DNA of 55,517 nucleotides from an uncultured Alphaproteobacteria bacterium (GTDB lineage Bacteria > Pseudomonadota > Alphaproteobacteria > RF32 > CAG-239): assembly GCA_944392155.1 (NCBI GenBank), contig CALXVR010000008.1:1-55517 (forward strand), in the 5' to 3' direction. A program made the translations under genes and the position numbers. Below are positions 8,220 through 17,176 of the stretch, piece by piece (position 1 is the first letter of the stretch; every line of letters starts with the position of its first letter). The notes under the pieces were generated by a model that was not told the origin of the DNA, searched no databases, and worked only from the letters and a program-made list of their open reading frames with translations.

Positions 8220-9311
8220 ATGCCTATTTTGACAAGACCAATTTTGGAAATTAATCTCAACAATCTGTTGGACAATTACAAGCAACTCAAAAAAATTTCG
8301 GCTCATGCGGAAGCTGCTGCCGTGGTCAAAGATGATGCCTATGGTTTGAGCGCCGAAGTTGTTGCTCAAAAACTGTATAATGAAGGCGGATGCCGAAACT
8401 TCTTTGTCGCTCATGGTATTGAGGGTGAGAGAATCAGAAAATTTGTTCCCGAAGCTAATATCTTTGTTTTGCAAGGTATCGGTGAGGACAGCATTGATTC
8501 TTTTAAGAAATGTAAGTTAACTCCGGTTATCGGCTCTCCGGAAATGTTTGAATGGTGGAAGCAGAACAAAATTGAGGGCATCAAGCCGGTTATTCAGATT
8601 GAGACGGGATTAAACCGTCTCGGCTTCAGAGAAAGCGATTTAGCAAAGCTCTCTTCTGCAGACAAGAATGAGTTCGGAATGGTTCTGTCGCATCTGGCCT
8701 GTGCCGATGCCAAGGAACATTTTATGAATCAGCATCAGCTTGATAATTTCCGCAGACTGAAAGCCAAATATTTTCCTAAGCTTCCGGCTAGTCTTTCTGC
8801 ATCGGACGGAACATTTTTGGGATCGGATTATCAATGGGATATGGTACGCCTCGGGGCTGCCATGTATGGCATTAATACCGCGCCTTATCGTGAAAACCAA
8901 ATGAAGAGCGTGGTTGAGGTCAAAGCTCCGGTTTTGCAAATCGCTAATTTGCCCAAAGGCGATTTTGTCGGATATTCAGCAACTTATCGCGCAACCGAAG
9001 ACCGCAAGTTGGCTATTGTCTCCATTGGCTACGGTGATGGTATTCCTCGCTCGCTTTCTAATGTGGGCAAAGTATTTTTCAATATCTGCGGGCGGATTAA
9101 CGAAGCAAGAATTATCGGCAGGCTCTCTATGGACAATATTATCTGTGATGTTACTAATGTTGAAAATCTGCAAGTCGGTGATATGGCGGAAATTCTGTCT
9201 GACTATTATACCTTGGATGATATGGGGCGAGATGCCGGAACAATCAGCTATGAGATTTTGTCTCGTATCGGCAAAAACACAAGATATATTAGAAAATATA
9301 TCGGGAAATAA
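8220..9311 (+). CDS. alr: Alanine racemase
   Basis: This PLP enzyme converts L- to D-alanine for peptidoglycan. The 363-residue protein is full length. The PLP lysine lies in AAVVKDDAYGL (the family usually has KANAYG). The barrel continues with QIETGLNRLGF, and the C-terminal beta domain carries VGYSATYRA and SIGYGDGIPRSL, which provides the second catalytic base from the partner subunit, then GRLSMDNIICDVT. It is a single gene: divergent from tatD and closed by a strong bidirectional hairpin at 9315-9346 shared with the converging large gene. Confidence 0.95.
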   Translation: MPILTRPILEINLNNLLDNYKQLKKISAHAEAAAVVKDDAYGLSAEVVAQKLYNEGGCRNFFVAHGIEGERIRKFVPEANIFVLQGIGEDSIDSFKKCKLTPVIGSPEMFEWWKQNKIEGIKPVIQIETGLNRLGFRESDLAKLSSADKNEFGMVLSHLACADAKEHFMNQHQLDNFRRLKAKYFPKLPASLSASDGTFLGSDYQWDMVRLGAAMYGINTAPYRENQMKSVVEVKAPVLQIANLPKGDFVGYSATYRATEDRKLAIVSIGYGDGIPRSLSNVGKVFFNICGRINEARIIGRLSMDNIICDVTNVENLQVGDMAEILSDYYTLDDMGRDAGTISYEILSRIGKNTRYIRKYIGK

Positions 9312-9314
9312 AAA

Positions 9315-9346
9315 AAGAACCGACTTTTCAGTCGGTTCTTTTTTTT
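9315..9346. terminator. Bidirectional Rho-independent terminator
   Basis: Perfect stem AAGAACCGAC (9315-9324) with GTCGGTTCTT (9331-9340), followed by a T run on the plus strand and preceded by an A run. It sits between the converging alr and 9349-12129 genes and can end both transcripts. Confidence 0.93.
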
Positions 9347-9348
9347 GC

Positions 9349-12129
9349 TTATCTGTCACGAACTTTCAAGTTTTTCAGCTCTTGTTGTTCTACTGCAATT
9401 CGGTTGTTTACAACCTCTTGAGCTCTGGCATCTTCATAACCTAATTTACGAAGAATTTTGTAGTGTTCGCCATAGTCAACATAGCGGAACTTGCCGTCTG
9501 AATGTTGAACAACACCTAACTCTGCCAAACGGTTGATTTGGTCTCGGCCACCGGCAAGCGTATCTTTACCATCAAAAGGCTTACCAGCTTTATAAGAGGT
9601 CAGCTGTTTCGGCTCGGTCGGCTCCGGCTCAGGCTCAACTTCTCTTTCTGCTTCTTTGCTAGAAGGAGTCGGCTCGTCTGCTGGCGTTTTCTGCGGTTCA
9701 GCATCCGGTTTTACTCCTCCTCTGTTTTCAGCGGGAGCAGCTTCTATCGGTTTTTCATTACCGCCAACATGTTCAACCAAACGTTCGCTTTCACAATCAT
9801 CCAACAAGAAGAGTGAACGTGTGTTCATAGGTACATAGTTCGGGTCCAAACTATAACCAAATCTTAAGTCTGAACGTTGGCCATAGTTATAACCCGTCAA
9901 ACCTTTGTGGATTTCGGAAATCTGCTGTTCCATTGTCAGCTTACGACAATTTTCATCACCCAACAAGGCTCTTAACAGCTCATCCGCATCGCCTTTGCGA
10001 ACATCTGCCGCGCGCAAAAGGATGGCATGGGCAATCTGAGCATTTGACGCATTCGGGAATGCCTGGCGGATTTGCTCGTCCATATGTCCGACACGATAAA
10101 TCATCATCTCTGCCTTAAGTGTCGCCTCAGAGCGGCTTACCCTAGAGTTGGTCAATAATCTGATAACACTCTCGTGACTCTTGGCTTCAACTTCCGGTCC
10201 ATGATAGAAGTCATCATATTGAACAATAACATCCGGTCCTGTTCCTTGCGGATTCTCCTGTTGTTCTTCGAGTGGACCATCTGTTTTTACAATTGTATCT
10301 GTTTTTGTTGTGTCAGAGACAACCTTTAATGTGTCTTCGCTACTGTCTGTTCCTTTTACAATTCCCTCATTATTTATTGGCTTCTTTTCAGAAGGATTTG
10401 TATTGGTATCTTCTTTTCCTTCACCTAACCATTTGCCAAGCAAATCACGTGCCCAGATACCTCCGGCGAAAGCTGCAGCTGATCCCAAACCAATTAACAA
10501 GCGACGATTGCGTTCTTTGGTGTCTCCGGCCTTTTGTGCTTCATAAACACTGGTGGCACTGCGCGTTAACATAGCGGCACCTGAAATGCCCATTTTGGCT
10601 GTGCTGGTATGCTGTGTCAGCATTGTTGCCTGAGCAACGACTTGTGCATCTCCGACATGGGTAAGAGCACCTAAACCTGCAGCACCCAAGCTCAACAATG
10701 ATGAAGCTGTGAACAAACCAGCCAAAGCTGCTTCTTTCTTGTTTTGCTTTACAAACTTGCGGAAGCTGGTGCGTTCCTCTTTCGGTTGTTCCATATATTT
10801 ATTGGTAAAGGGAACAACATGTTTTTTGAGGACATAAGCACCATAAGCGACCATACCCAACGGACCACCAAAACCGGCGACAAATGCCATACCGATAGCC
10901 GGAGCTGCTTTTTCAGCCATCAATGCCGCTCCGCGGACAAAGCCCCAAGTTTTGGGTCCGAATTTCTTTTCGCAACGTTCGTCAAAACTCTTAATCTTGG
11001 CTTTGAATTTTTGGATTACGGGCAAGCTACCAAAAGCTCTTTCTATCTTCTCAACTTTTGCATCTATACGTGCAGATTCCGTTGCCATAAAGCCCAAAAC
11101 ACTTTCCAAACGAACATGTGCTTTGCTCGGTTTCTTAGCATCTGCATTAACATAGGTATCAATTTTGTTTTGCAAAACCTGGCGTAAATGTTCTTTGTTG
11201 CCAGTATATTTACTAAAGTCTATTTCGTTTCCGGTTACGATAGAATAAACAGCAGTATCAATGTTAAACTTCAGACGTTCAACATATTCTTCTTTAGTTA
11301 CCTTTTTGCTGTCCATCATCTCGGCTTCTGTCTTGATTTTGGCTTGCTCTACCAGTTCGGCACGGACATCATGTTTGTTGCCTTGCTCGTCATAAACATC
11401 CAAAACGTTTAATGAGGCACGAGAGTCTGCAAAGGTTTTATCTTTTTCGTCCAACGGATTAATTGATGATGACAACATCTCAAGTTGTTGCATATTTTTA
11501 GCTATATCTACAGCTTTGAGATTATCCGTTTCATTAACCGCAATCGGGGTATCTTTAGGCTCATCTTTTACTTCGGCAATCGGCGCTTTAGGAGCGTCTT
11601 TGGGGGCAACATTAGCCTCAGATAAAATCTTCAATGCATCATCTTTATCTTTGAACCAGCTAATGCTCTCTAAAGTACCATTGTGCAAAATTCCGTGTTC
11701 ATCCAGATAACGAATTTGCTCAGGAGTTAACGGAATGCTCTCTGCTTTTGCTTGCGGTTTGTTGCCCTGCTCTTTTTGTTTTGCTTCAACGATTTTGGCT
11801 ACTTCTTTGTCTCTGTTGTGTTTGGAAATGCGCGCCGCAATTTCAAGGGCTTTTTTGCCATCTTCCGTCATATTATCATCTTTATCAAAACCGACTTCTT
11901 CTGCCAACTCGCGTAAGGCCTTAGCATCCTCCAAGCTCATGTGTGCTTGGAAGTCCGCTGAGCTGCGAGCATAGGAAGACAACTGTCCTTTGGCAAAACC
12001 ATTAACTAGTTTGAACAGACCAGCATTATTTTCATCCGTCTTCAATACGGCATGAATTTCCATTAACTCGGCAAGGCTTAAATTATTCATGCCGGAATTA
12101 ACTTTTTTGGCTGCTTCTTGAGCGTTCAT
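9349..12129 (-). CDS. Large unknown protein A: N-terminal shared module, Gly/Ala-rich hydrophobic core
   Basis: I do not recognise this 926-residue protein. Residues 16-85 form a helical module (NLSLAELMEIHAVLK...) also present in the next two genes. Residues 136-176 (EQIRYLDEHGILHN...) resemble residues 862-901 (DQINRLAELGVVQH...), so a short motif is repeated near both ends. A helical region (270-390) leads into hydrophobic Gly/Ala-rich stretches at about 397-435, 466-490 and 543-562, possible membrane or amphipathic segments. Residues 565-640 and 785-850 are low-complexity Pro/Glu/Thr linkers around a helical domain (650-775). There is no signal peptide. The start has AGGAGTTTAGAAAT. It lies last in the four-gene block but has its own promoter. 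The function is unknown; a scaffold or envelope-associated role is only inferred. Confidence 0.85.
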   Translation of the reverse strand: MNAQEAAKKVNSGMNNLSLAELMEIHAVLKTDENNAGLFKLVNGFAKGQLSSYARSSADFQAHMSLEDAKALRELAEEVGFDKDDNMTEDGKKALEIAARISKHNRDKEVAKIVEAKQKEQGNKPQAKAESIPLTPEQIRYLDEHGILHNGTLESISWFKDKDDALKILSEANVAPKDAPKAPIAEVKDEPKDTPIAVNETDNLKAVDIAKNMQQLEMLSSSINPLDEKDKTFADSRASLNVLDVYDEQGNKHDVRAELVEQAKIKTEAEMMDSKKVTKEEYVERLKFNIDTAVYSIVTGNEIDFSKYTGNKEHLRQVLQNKIDTYVNADAKKPSKAHVRLESVLGFMATESARIDAKVEKIERAFGSLPVIQKFKAKIKSFDERCEKKFGPKTWGFVRGAALMAEKAAPAIGMAFVAGFGGPLGMVAYGAYVLKKHVVPFTNKYMEQPKEERTSFRKFVKQNKKEAALAGLFTASSLLSLGAAGLGALTHVGDAQVVAQATMLTQHTSTAKMGISGAAMLTRSATSVYEAQKAGDTKERNRRLLIGLGSAAAFAGGIWARDLLGKWLGEGKEDTNTNPSEKKPINNEGIVKGTDSSEDTLKVVSDTTKTDTIVKTDGPLEEQQENPQGTGPDVIVQYDDFYHGPEVEAKSHESVIRLLTNSRVSRSEATLKAEMMIYRVGHMDEQIRQAFPNASNAQIAHAILLRAADVRKGDADELLRALLGDENCRKLTMEQQISEIHKGLTGYNYGQRSDLRFGYSLDPNYVPMNTRSLFLLDDCESERLVEHVGGNEKPIEAAPAENRGGVKPDAEPQKTPADEPTPSSKEAEREVEPEPEPTEPKQLTSYKAGKPFDGKDTLAGGRDQINRLAELGVVQHSDGKFRYVDYGEHYKILRKLGYEDARAQEVVNNRIAVEQQELKNLKVRDR

Positions 12130-12167
12130 ATTTCTAAACTCCTTGTTTTATTTGCTAATTTTGAGGC

Positions 12168-12195
12168 ATTATACCACAAATTTAGCTTTTTTCAA
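12168..12195 (-). promoter_or_regulatory. Promoter of large unknown gene A
   Basis: Read on the minus strand: -35 TTGAAA (12190-12195), 16-base spacer, and extended -10 TGGTATAAT ending at 12168. A TTGACA (12206-12211) lies just upstream, an arrangement repeated before gene B. The leader to the ATG at 12129 is about 32 bases and carries the ribosome site. Confidence 0.72.
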
Positions 12196-12238
12196 TATCT
12201 TTTTTTGTCAAATTAGACAATTTTTTGAAAATTTTATT

Positions 12239-15200
12239 TTATCTACCTTCTGATGTTCGTGAAACGGATACTGTTTTTGCTCCCTGAACATTCGTATTTT
12301 GAGGCTTTTCACTTCCCGATTGAGACAAACCAACTTCTTTTTCTTGGTTTTGACGATATTGCTCACGACGGCTCAACTCATCTACCTTCTTATCCATCTC
12401 GGCATATCTTTGTTCTAAGATGGGTCTTGGACCTTGAGCCTTCATTTTATTATAAAGCTCTTCTCTCTCTTTCAGTAATTCCATAACCTTTTTTTGGTTC
12501 TTTTGGTTTGATAAGGCTTCTTTATAGTATTCTTTGGCGGCTCTTCTGTCTTCGCCATAATCTCCGGTCATCTTCGGAGCTTTTGTCGGATCTAAACCGT
12601 AGCGAGCCAGATCTTGATTAACTTTCGTCATCTGCATTTCCATCTTTTTATGGTCTTCTATAATATCGCCTAGTTGATCTCTTTCCGCTTTTGCTAGCTT
12701 GATTTCCTTTTTAGAAAATTCCATTTGTTTTTTGACCTCATCTCTCATAGCTTCAGCGTGCTTAAATTCTGCCTCAACCCTTTTAGCATCGGTTAAAGGT
12801 AAGTTTTTGAATTCTTCTACAGATTTTCCTGTGAGCTTTACTCTTTCTACCGCAGCTTTCCAGGCTGCTTCTGCTCGCGCAGCTTCTTGCTTGGCCTTGA
12901 TTAAATCTTTGCCATCACCTTCATGAATTGCATAAGGGTTGTTCTCATCTTGTTGCTTGGTTGGCGACGTTTCCTGACCGTTGCCTTTTTCCCCCGGCTT
13001 GCCGGACTTTTCTTCCTGCTGATTTTCTACAGAAGCGGTGCCTTTATCTTGCTCGGCTTTGGGGTTTTTAGTTCCTGACTCTTTATCTCCTTTGCCGGAC
13101 GGATCTCTTTGTCCTTCTATATTCTGCTGACTTTTACCCCCTGAAGTGGTTTCATTTTCAGGCGCAATAACTTTGCCGTTCGGACGATATGAATATCCGG
13201 TTCCGCCTTGTGAACGAACATCATTTAAGTAATGTCCCGTATTATCCACATTTGCCGAAGAACGATTGATGATTTCCATATCCGCTTTGCTCAAGGCTTC
13301 TCCTTTGAGTACGCGCTCCATCGTGGAACGGATGTTGGTGCCTTCAACCGTCATTATCTTATCATTCGGAGCTAACAGGCGTGCTTGCTCTAATTTATAA
13401 AAGCTTTCTTCCGGATTTTTTATTCCTGCGGCTTTCAGCTGATTATATATTTTGTCCATATCAACACCGGGATGACGCTCAGCATTGCGGTTTAACATAT
13501 TTTTCAGCTGAGATTCCGTTACAGGACCTGTATCGGCTGTTTTGCCTGCTGAATTTTCAGGCGCTTTGCTCCCTTCCGGTGCTTCTTTAGCTAAATCTCC
13601 GAGTTCGTCAACACGCTTGTGTAGCAATATTTCTTTTTGCATCGGCGACATATTTTCATAAACTTTGGGATTTACGCCTAATTCGTGCAATTTGGCATCC
13701 AATTCGTTGCCTTTCAAGTTTGAGAAATCCGGCGTTTTGGCCTGAGTTTGCACATTAGCAACGTCTGCTTTCGGCGCCTGTCCGGTTACTCCATCAACTC
13801 CGGTATCATTGCTTGAAAACTTATCTCTTAGCCAGTTACCCAATTTTCCGGCTATCTTACCACCATATTCTGCACTTAATATACCAACGGCGCCACCAAC
13901 AATTGAAACACCGGCCGTAATTGCAGCTTGTTTATAAAGCTTTTTACGCTGCGCTTTATCTTGTGTGTTTAAGGCCGCGCGGAAGTCCATTCCGGCATTG
14001 GTTAGACCTGAGGCTACCGTAATTCCGCCACGAATAGAGGCCTTGAGCAACCTATCTGCAGCTTTGGCGGCTGCCGTATCTCCGATTGCTTTACCGACAA
14101 AACCTACCGCATTCCAGCCGTGTTCTACGACATCCGCACCGCCAAAAGCAACAGAAACAGCGGTTAATGTTCCTGATGTAATTAAAGCTACGGCTTCTTT
14201 CGGATTCTTTTTTAAATATTCTATATAAGACCCTTCAAATCCGCTTTCTTTAAATTTTTTCTGCTGCTCTTTATAGAGTTTATAGGTATTATACCCAGCC
14301 AAGCAGGCCAGGCCGACACCACCAAAGGTAGCGCCGACAGCTGCTGAAAGCATACCTTTTTTTGCTGCTTCATAGAGTTTCGGATGTTTTTCCTTCATCC
14401 TTTTATCAAAAGCAAGCGCACGCTCTTTTAAGGTCTTGCTTCCCGTCTTTTCGGCAATACGATTGTTGATAGCCGCTTGTGCTCGGCTATTGGTAATCAA
14501 AACAACTGTTGCAACCTGATTGTTTATACTGTAATGCCCTGACGGATAGCGACGATTGATATAGCTTTGTACCCTTTTGGTCAATTCGTCATTAAGCTCT
14601 TTGGTCTTTTCTTCGAGCTGCTTTTTCTCTTCTTCCGTCAGATTTTCTTTATGCGATAATATTTCAGCATTGCGCTCCTTAAATTCGGCAATAAGCTGCG
14701 CTTTTATGGTTTCCAAAACAAGAGCATCCGCATGAGAACCAATAGCTTGGAATAATCTTTTTCTCTTTTCTTCTGCACTTAGATTTGCAAAACCCGGTAA
14801 TATGGCGAGCTCTGCCTCGGCTTGCATAATCGCCATTTCAAGCATTTCCTTGCGGAGCTCTTCCTTATCCTTGATACCATCTTTGTCTTGGGTAAGATCA
14901 ATATTCTCAAAAAATGTTGCAAAACTTGCCAGTTCCGGATGCGCTAACTTTTTATCGGCCGTTTGTGCCAATAAATCTTTGCTGGCAACAAGAGCATCCA
15001 TCTCGGCAATATTTTTGTCTAAGGTTTTAGCAAAATCGGGGGTTAAGTGTGTTAAACCATTTTGGGAATCAAAATCTTGTTGTTCTTGATTTGCTCGTTG
15101 GTTTGTTTTTCCTTGGTTGTCTGCAGATTTATGAACCGAAGCAACTTCTTGGGCCAGCGCTTTCATTCCTTCCAAATCTTCCGGTGCACAATTCTCTTTA

Positions 15201-15421
15201 CCAGATGCAAAATCTTGTGTTTTTTGCTGAGCAAAAGCATCTAGCTTGGCAAAAGCCTCTCCCGCAGGGCTCATTTCTCCATTGTGCGCTTTTAATATAC
15301 CATACAGCCGGTTTATTTCTTCAACACTAAGGTTATCAACGCCTTTGTTGACAAGCTCTATGGCCTGTTCCAAGGTTTGTTTTTTGGTATCGTTGGTATT
15401 CGGTTTTGCTTCATCTACCAT
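12239..15421 (-). CDS. Large unknown protein B: shared module, hydrophobic core, coiled-coil tail
   Basis: The protein has 1060 residues from the ATG at 15421 (1068 from 15445). I prefer 15421 because AAAGGG precedes it and because the promoter -10 at 15455-15460 leaves only about three leader bases before 15445. In 1068-numbering, residues 38-105 repeat the module of protein A (NLSVEEINRLYGILK), and 340-445 parallel A's core: FDKRMKEKH, a Gly/Ala hydrophobic stretch, KKNPKEAVALI, then a second stretch. More hydrophobic segments lie at 470-487 and 508-533. A helical domain (640-755) is followed by a Gly/Lys/Glu disordered linker (760-845) and a long charged coiled coil (850-1035). No signal peptide. 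It is a paralogue of A by architecture; function unknown. Confidence 0.85.
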   Translation of the reverse strand: MVDEAKPNTNDTKKQTLEQAIELVNKGVDNLSVEEINRLYGILKAHNGEMSPAGEAFAKLDAFAQQKTQDFASGKENCAPEDLEGMKALAQEVASVHKSADNQGKTNQRANQEQQDFDSQNGLTHLTPDFAKTLDKNIAEMDALVASKDLLAQTADKKLAHPELASFATFFENIDLTQDKDGIKDKEELRKEMLEMAIMQAEAELAILPGFANLSAEEKRKRLFQAIGSHADALVLETIKAQLIAEFKERNAEILSHKENLTEEEKKQLEEKTKELNDELTKRVQSYINRRYPSGHYSINNQVATVVLITNSRAQAAINNRIAEKTGSKTLKERALAFDKRMKEKHPKLYEAAKKGMLSAAVGATFGGVGLACLAGYNTYKLYKEQQKKFKESGFEGSYIEYLKKNPKEAVALITSGTLTAVSVAFGGADVVEHGWNAVGFVGKAIGDTAAAKAADRLLKASIRGGITVASGLTNAGMDFRAALNTQDKAQRKKLYKQAAITAGVSIVGGAVGILSAEYGGKIAGKLGNWLRDKFSSNDTGVDGVTGQAPKADVANVQTQAKTPDFSNLKGNELDAKLHELGVNPKVYENMSPMQKEILLHKRVDELGDLAKEAPEGSKAPENSAGKTADTGPVTESQLKNMLNRNAERHPGVDMDKIYNQLKAAGIKNPEESFYKLEQARLLAPNDKIMTVEGTNIRSTMERVLKGEALSKADMEIINRSSANVDNTGHYLNDVRSQGGTGYSYRPNGKVIAPENETTSGGKSQQNIEGQRDPSGKGDKESGTKNPKAEQDKGTASVENQQEEKSGKPGEKGNGQETSPTKQQDENNPYAIHEGDGKDLIKAKQEAARAEAAWKAAVERVKLTGKSVEEFKNLPLTDAKRVEAEFKHAEAMRDEVKKQMEFSKKEIKLAKAERDQLGDIIEDHKKMEMQMTKVNQDLARYGLDPTKAPKMTGDYGEDRRAAKEYYKEALSNQKNQKKVMELLKEREELYNKMKAQGPRPILEQRYAEMDKKVDELSRREQYRQNQEKEVGLSQSGSEKPQNTNVQGAKTVSVSRTSEGR

Positions 15422-15454
15422 TTTCTTAACCCTTTTGCTTTTCATACTAAGTAT

Positions 15455-15483
15455 ATTTTAGTACAAAAATACGCAATTTTCAA
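15455..15483 (-). promoter_or_regulatory. Promoter of large unknown gene B
   Basis: Minus strand: -35 TTGAAA (15478-15483), 17-base spacer, -10 TAAAAT (15455-15460) with TG three bases before it. TTGACA lies just upstream, as before gene A. It supports the ATG at 15421 as the real start. Confidence 0.7.
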
Positions 15484-15575
15484 TAAATTTTGTCAAATTT
15501 ATTGCTATTTTTCTTTTGTTGTTGATTTTAATACGGAAATCTTAATATTTATTTTATATTACTGAAATATCCGAA

Positions 15576-17072
15576 TTATTCCCGACCACCTTCTCGGTTA
15601 TTTTGTTGCATCATTCTTCCGGTTATGGCTGCTTGGAGCTCGGTGTTGTTTTCATTGATAAAGGCATTTTGCGGCGGTTGAATATTTTTGTCTTTAACGG
15701 TTTTTATGCGTCCGGTTTTACGCAAAAGGTTTCGTTTGCGTTTATATTCTTTACGCTCTTCCTCGTTCATATTGCTATAATTATATTTGCGAATTTCTTT
15801 TTTCTCTGCCGGAGAAAGTTCTTTAACATATGGCTTTTTTAGGCTAATCTCTTTAGGCTTACTTCCTGCTATTTTCATTTTTTCTGCGGCGGCAGCTGCA
15901 GCGGCTTTTTCTTTGGCTTCCTTAGATAAATCTTCACCTATGACAATTTTTTCAATTTTTCTTTTCTTAGCCATTTTAAATATTTGACGAAAGACATTTA
16001 AATCTGCCTCTTTCTCGGCTTCTTTTTCTTTATTGTCTTTCTTTTTATTTTTTTCTTGTTTTTGCTCCTTTTTTTCCTCAGGAGTTTTTTCTTTTTTTCG
16101 TTCACCAATAAAAATCAAATTTTCCGCCGGACGCTCTATAATTGCAGAATAACTATCCTTGTTTTTTTCTTCTTCGCTTTCAAAAATTTTTGTTACCACT
16201 GATTTTTCTTCTATAACCGTTTCGGCTAAAACAGCGTTTACCGCGGCAAATTCTTTCCATTCCGAAGCATCTTGAGCCATTTCGGCTAACTCCTTGGTCA
16301 GCATGGCTTCGTTAATTTGGCGATTGTGTATATTTTCTGCGCTGTTGTTTGAAAGAGAATGAACTTCTAACTGTTTTTCTGACAAATCTGCGCCCAATGC
16401 ATTCTCATCTGTCTTGCCTTTATCCAGTTCTTTTTCTTCATTGGTTTTTTCAGCTGATGTTTCGGGAGTGCTGTAGGGCGCTTTGGCGTTACCTGCGTCT
16501 GCTTGTTTGGCCATATCTTCCTGCATGGATTGTACGGCCTCCGCATCCATTTTATGTGCATTTAGGATTTGCGCCATTTGCTCTTGCATTTTTTCTGCCG
16601 CGGCTTGCGAAAGTCCTGATGCCGCAATCTCTTTTTTATCACCGACTTCTTGTCCGGATGTACCATCCGGCTTAAAATCAATATGATTTTCGTTTATGGG
16701 CTTGAGCATTGCGGCTTTAAATTCGTCAGCGGTCATTCCGCAACGAGGATCGTAAATATCCAGCTCGCCGCTGAGCATATTTTTAAAACCTTTAACCTGC
16801 CCAAATGCTTGCAATGCATCGGCGGCCATTTTGCCTCCATCTGCCTCAGAACCATTTAAAGATGCATCATTAATCAGCCCATAGAGAAGTTTATATTCAG
16901 CAGCGTTTTGGATAAGCTTGGTACCTTCGGCAAAATCCTTAACACGACCCGCCGTATAGGCATGAAGTTGTCCGAGGAGTTCAGCTTGTTCCGGCAAAGA
17001 ATTATCCAGATGCTTGTCTAAAAAACTAAGCTCCTTATAACTCATTGTTTGCCAATTATACGTTTCAGCCAT
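15576..17072 (-). CDS. Unknown protein C: shared N-terminal module, Lys/Glu-rich
   Basis: The 498-residue protein begins with a version of the module seen in A and B (TMSYKELSFLDKHLDN, then a helical stretch ending YKLLYGLINDA, residues 10-75). It lacks the Gly/Ala hydrophobic core. Residues 150-240 are Met/Gln/Glu-rich helices. Residues 325-360 are almost pure Lys/Glu (KKEQKQEKNKKKDNKEKEAE), and the C-terminus is basic, with an eight-alanine run and YKRKRNLLRKTGRIKTVKDK. The protein is therefore soluble, extended and probably nucleic-acid- or partner-binding. The start has a perfect GGAGGAATAA. It lies between B and D with its own promoter. I cannot name a family. Confidence 0.84.
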   Translation of the reverse strand: MAETYNWQTMSYKELSFLDKHLDNSLPEQAELLGQLHAYTAGRVKDFAEGTKLIQNAAEYKLLYGLINDASLNGSEADGGKMAADALQAFGQVKGFKNMLSGELDIYDPRCGMTADEFKAAMLKPINENHIDFKPDGTSGQEVGDKKEIAASGLSQAAAEKMQEQMAQILNAHKMDAEAVQSMQEDMAKQADAGNAKAPYSTPETSAEKTNEEKELDKGKTDENALGADLSEKQLEVHSLSNNSAENIHNRQINEAMLTKELAEMAQDASEWKEFAAVNAVLAETVIEEKSVVTKIFESEEEKNKDSYSAIIERPAENLIFIGERKKEKTPEEKKEQKQEKNKKKDNKEKEAEKEADLNVFRQIFKMAKKRKIEKIVIGEDLSKEAKEKAAAAAAAEKMKIAGSKPKEISLKKPYVKELSPAEKKEIRKYNYSNMNEEERKEYKRKRNLLRKTGRIKTVKDKNIQPPQNAFINENNTELQAAITGRMMQQNNREGGRE

Positions 17073-17099
17073 TTATTCCTCCGCGATTTTTTGCTTTTT

Positions 17100-17127
17100 A
17101 TTTTATCAAAAAATTAGCAAACTGCAA
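17100..17127 (-). promoter_or_regulatory. Promoter of unknown gene C
   Basis: Minus strand: -35 TTGCAG (17122-17127), 16-base spacer, -10 TAAAAT (17100-17105), just after the terminator of gene D. The leader is about 20-25 bases and contains GGAGG. Confidence 0.62.
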
Positions 17128-17136
17128 TATTTTTAC

Positions 17137-17170
17137 ACAAAAAAAGCCCCTCAACTGAGAGGCTTTTTTT
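17137..17170 (-). terminator. Terminator after unknown gene D
   Basis: Stem AAAAAGCCCCTC / GAGAGGCTTTTT with a four-base loop and one mismatch. Uridine tracts form on both strands. It lies seven bases after the stop codon of the 17177-18706 gene, so D is transcribed separately from C. Confidence 0.87.
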
Positions 17171-17176
17171 GTTTTT

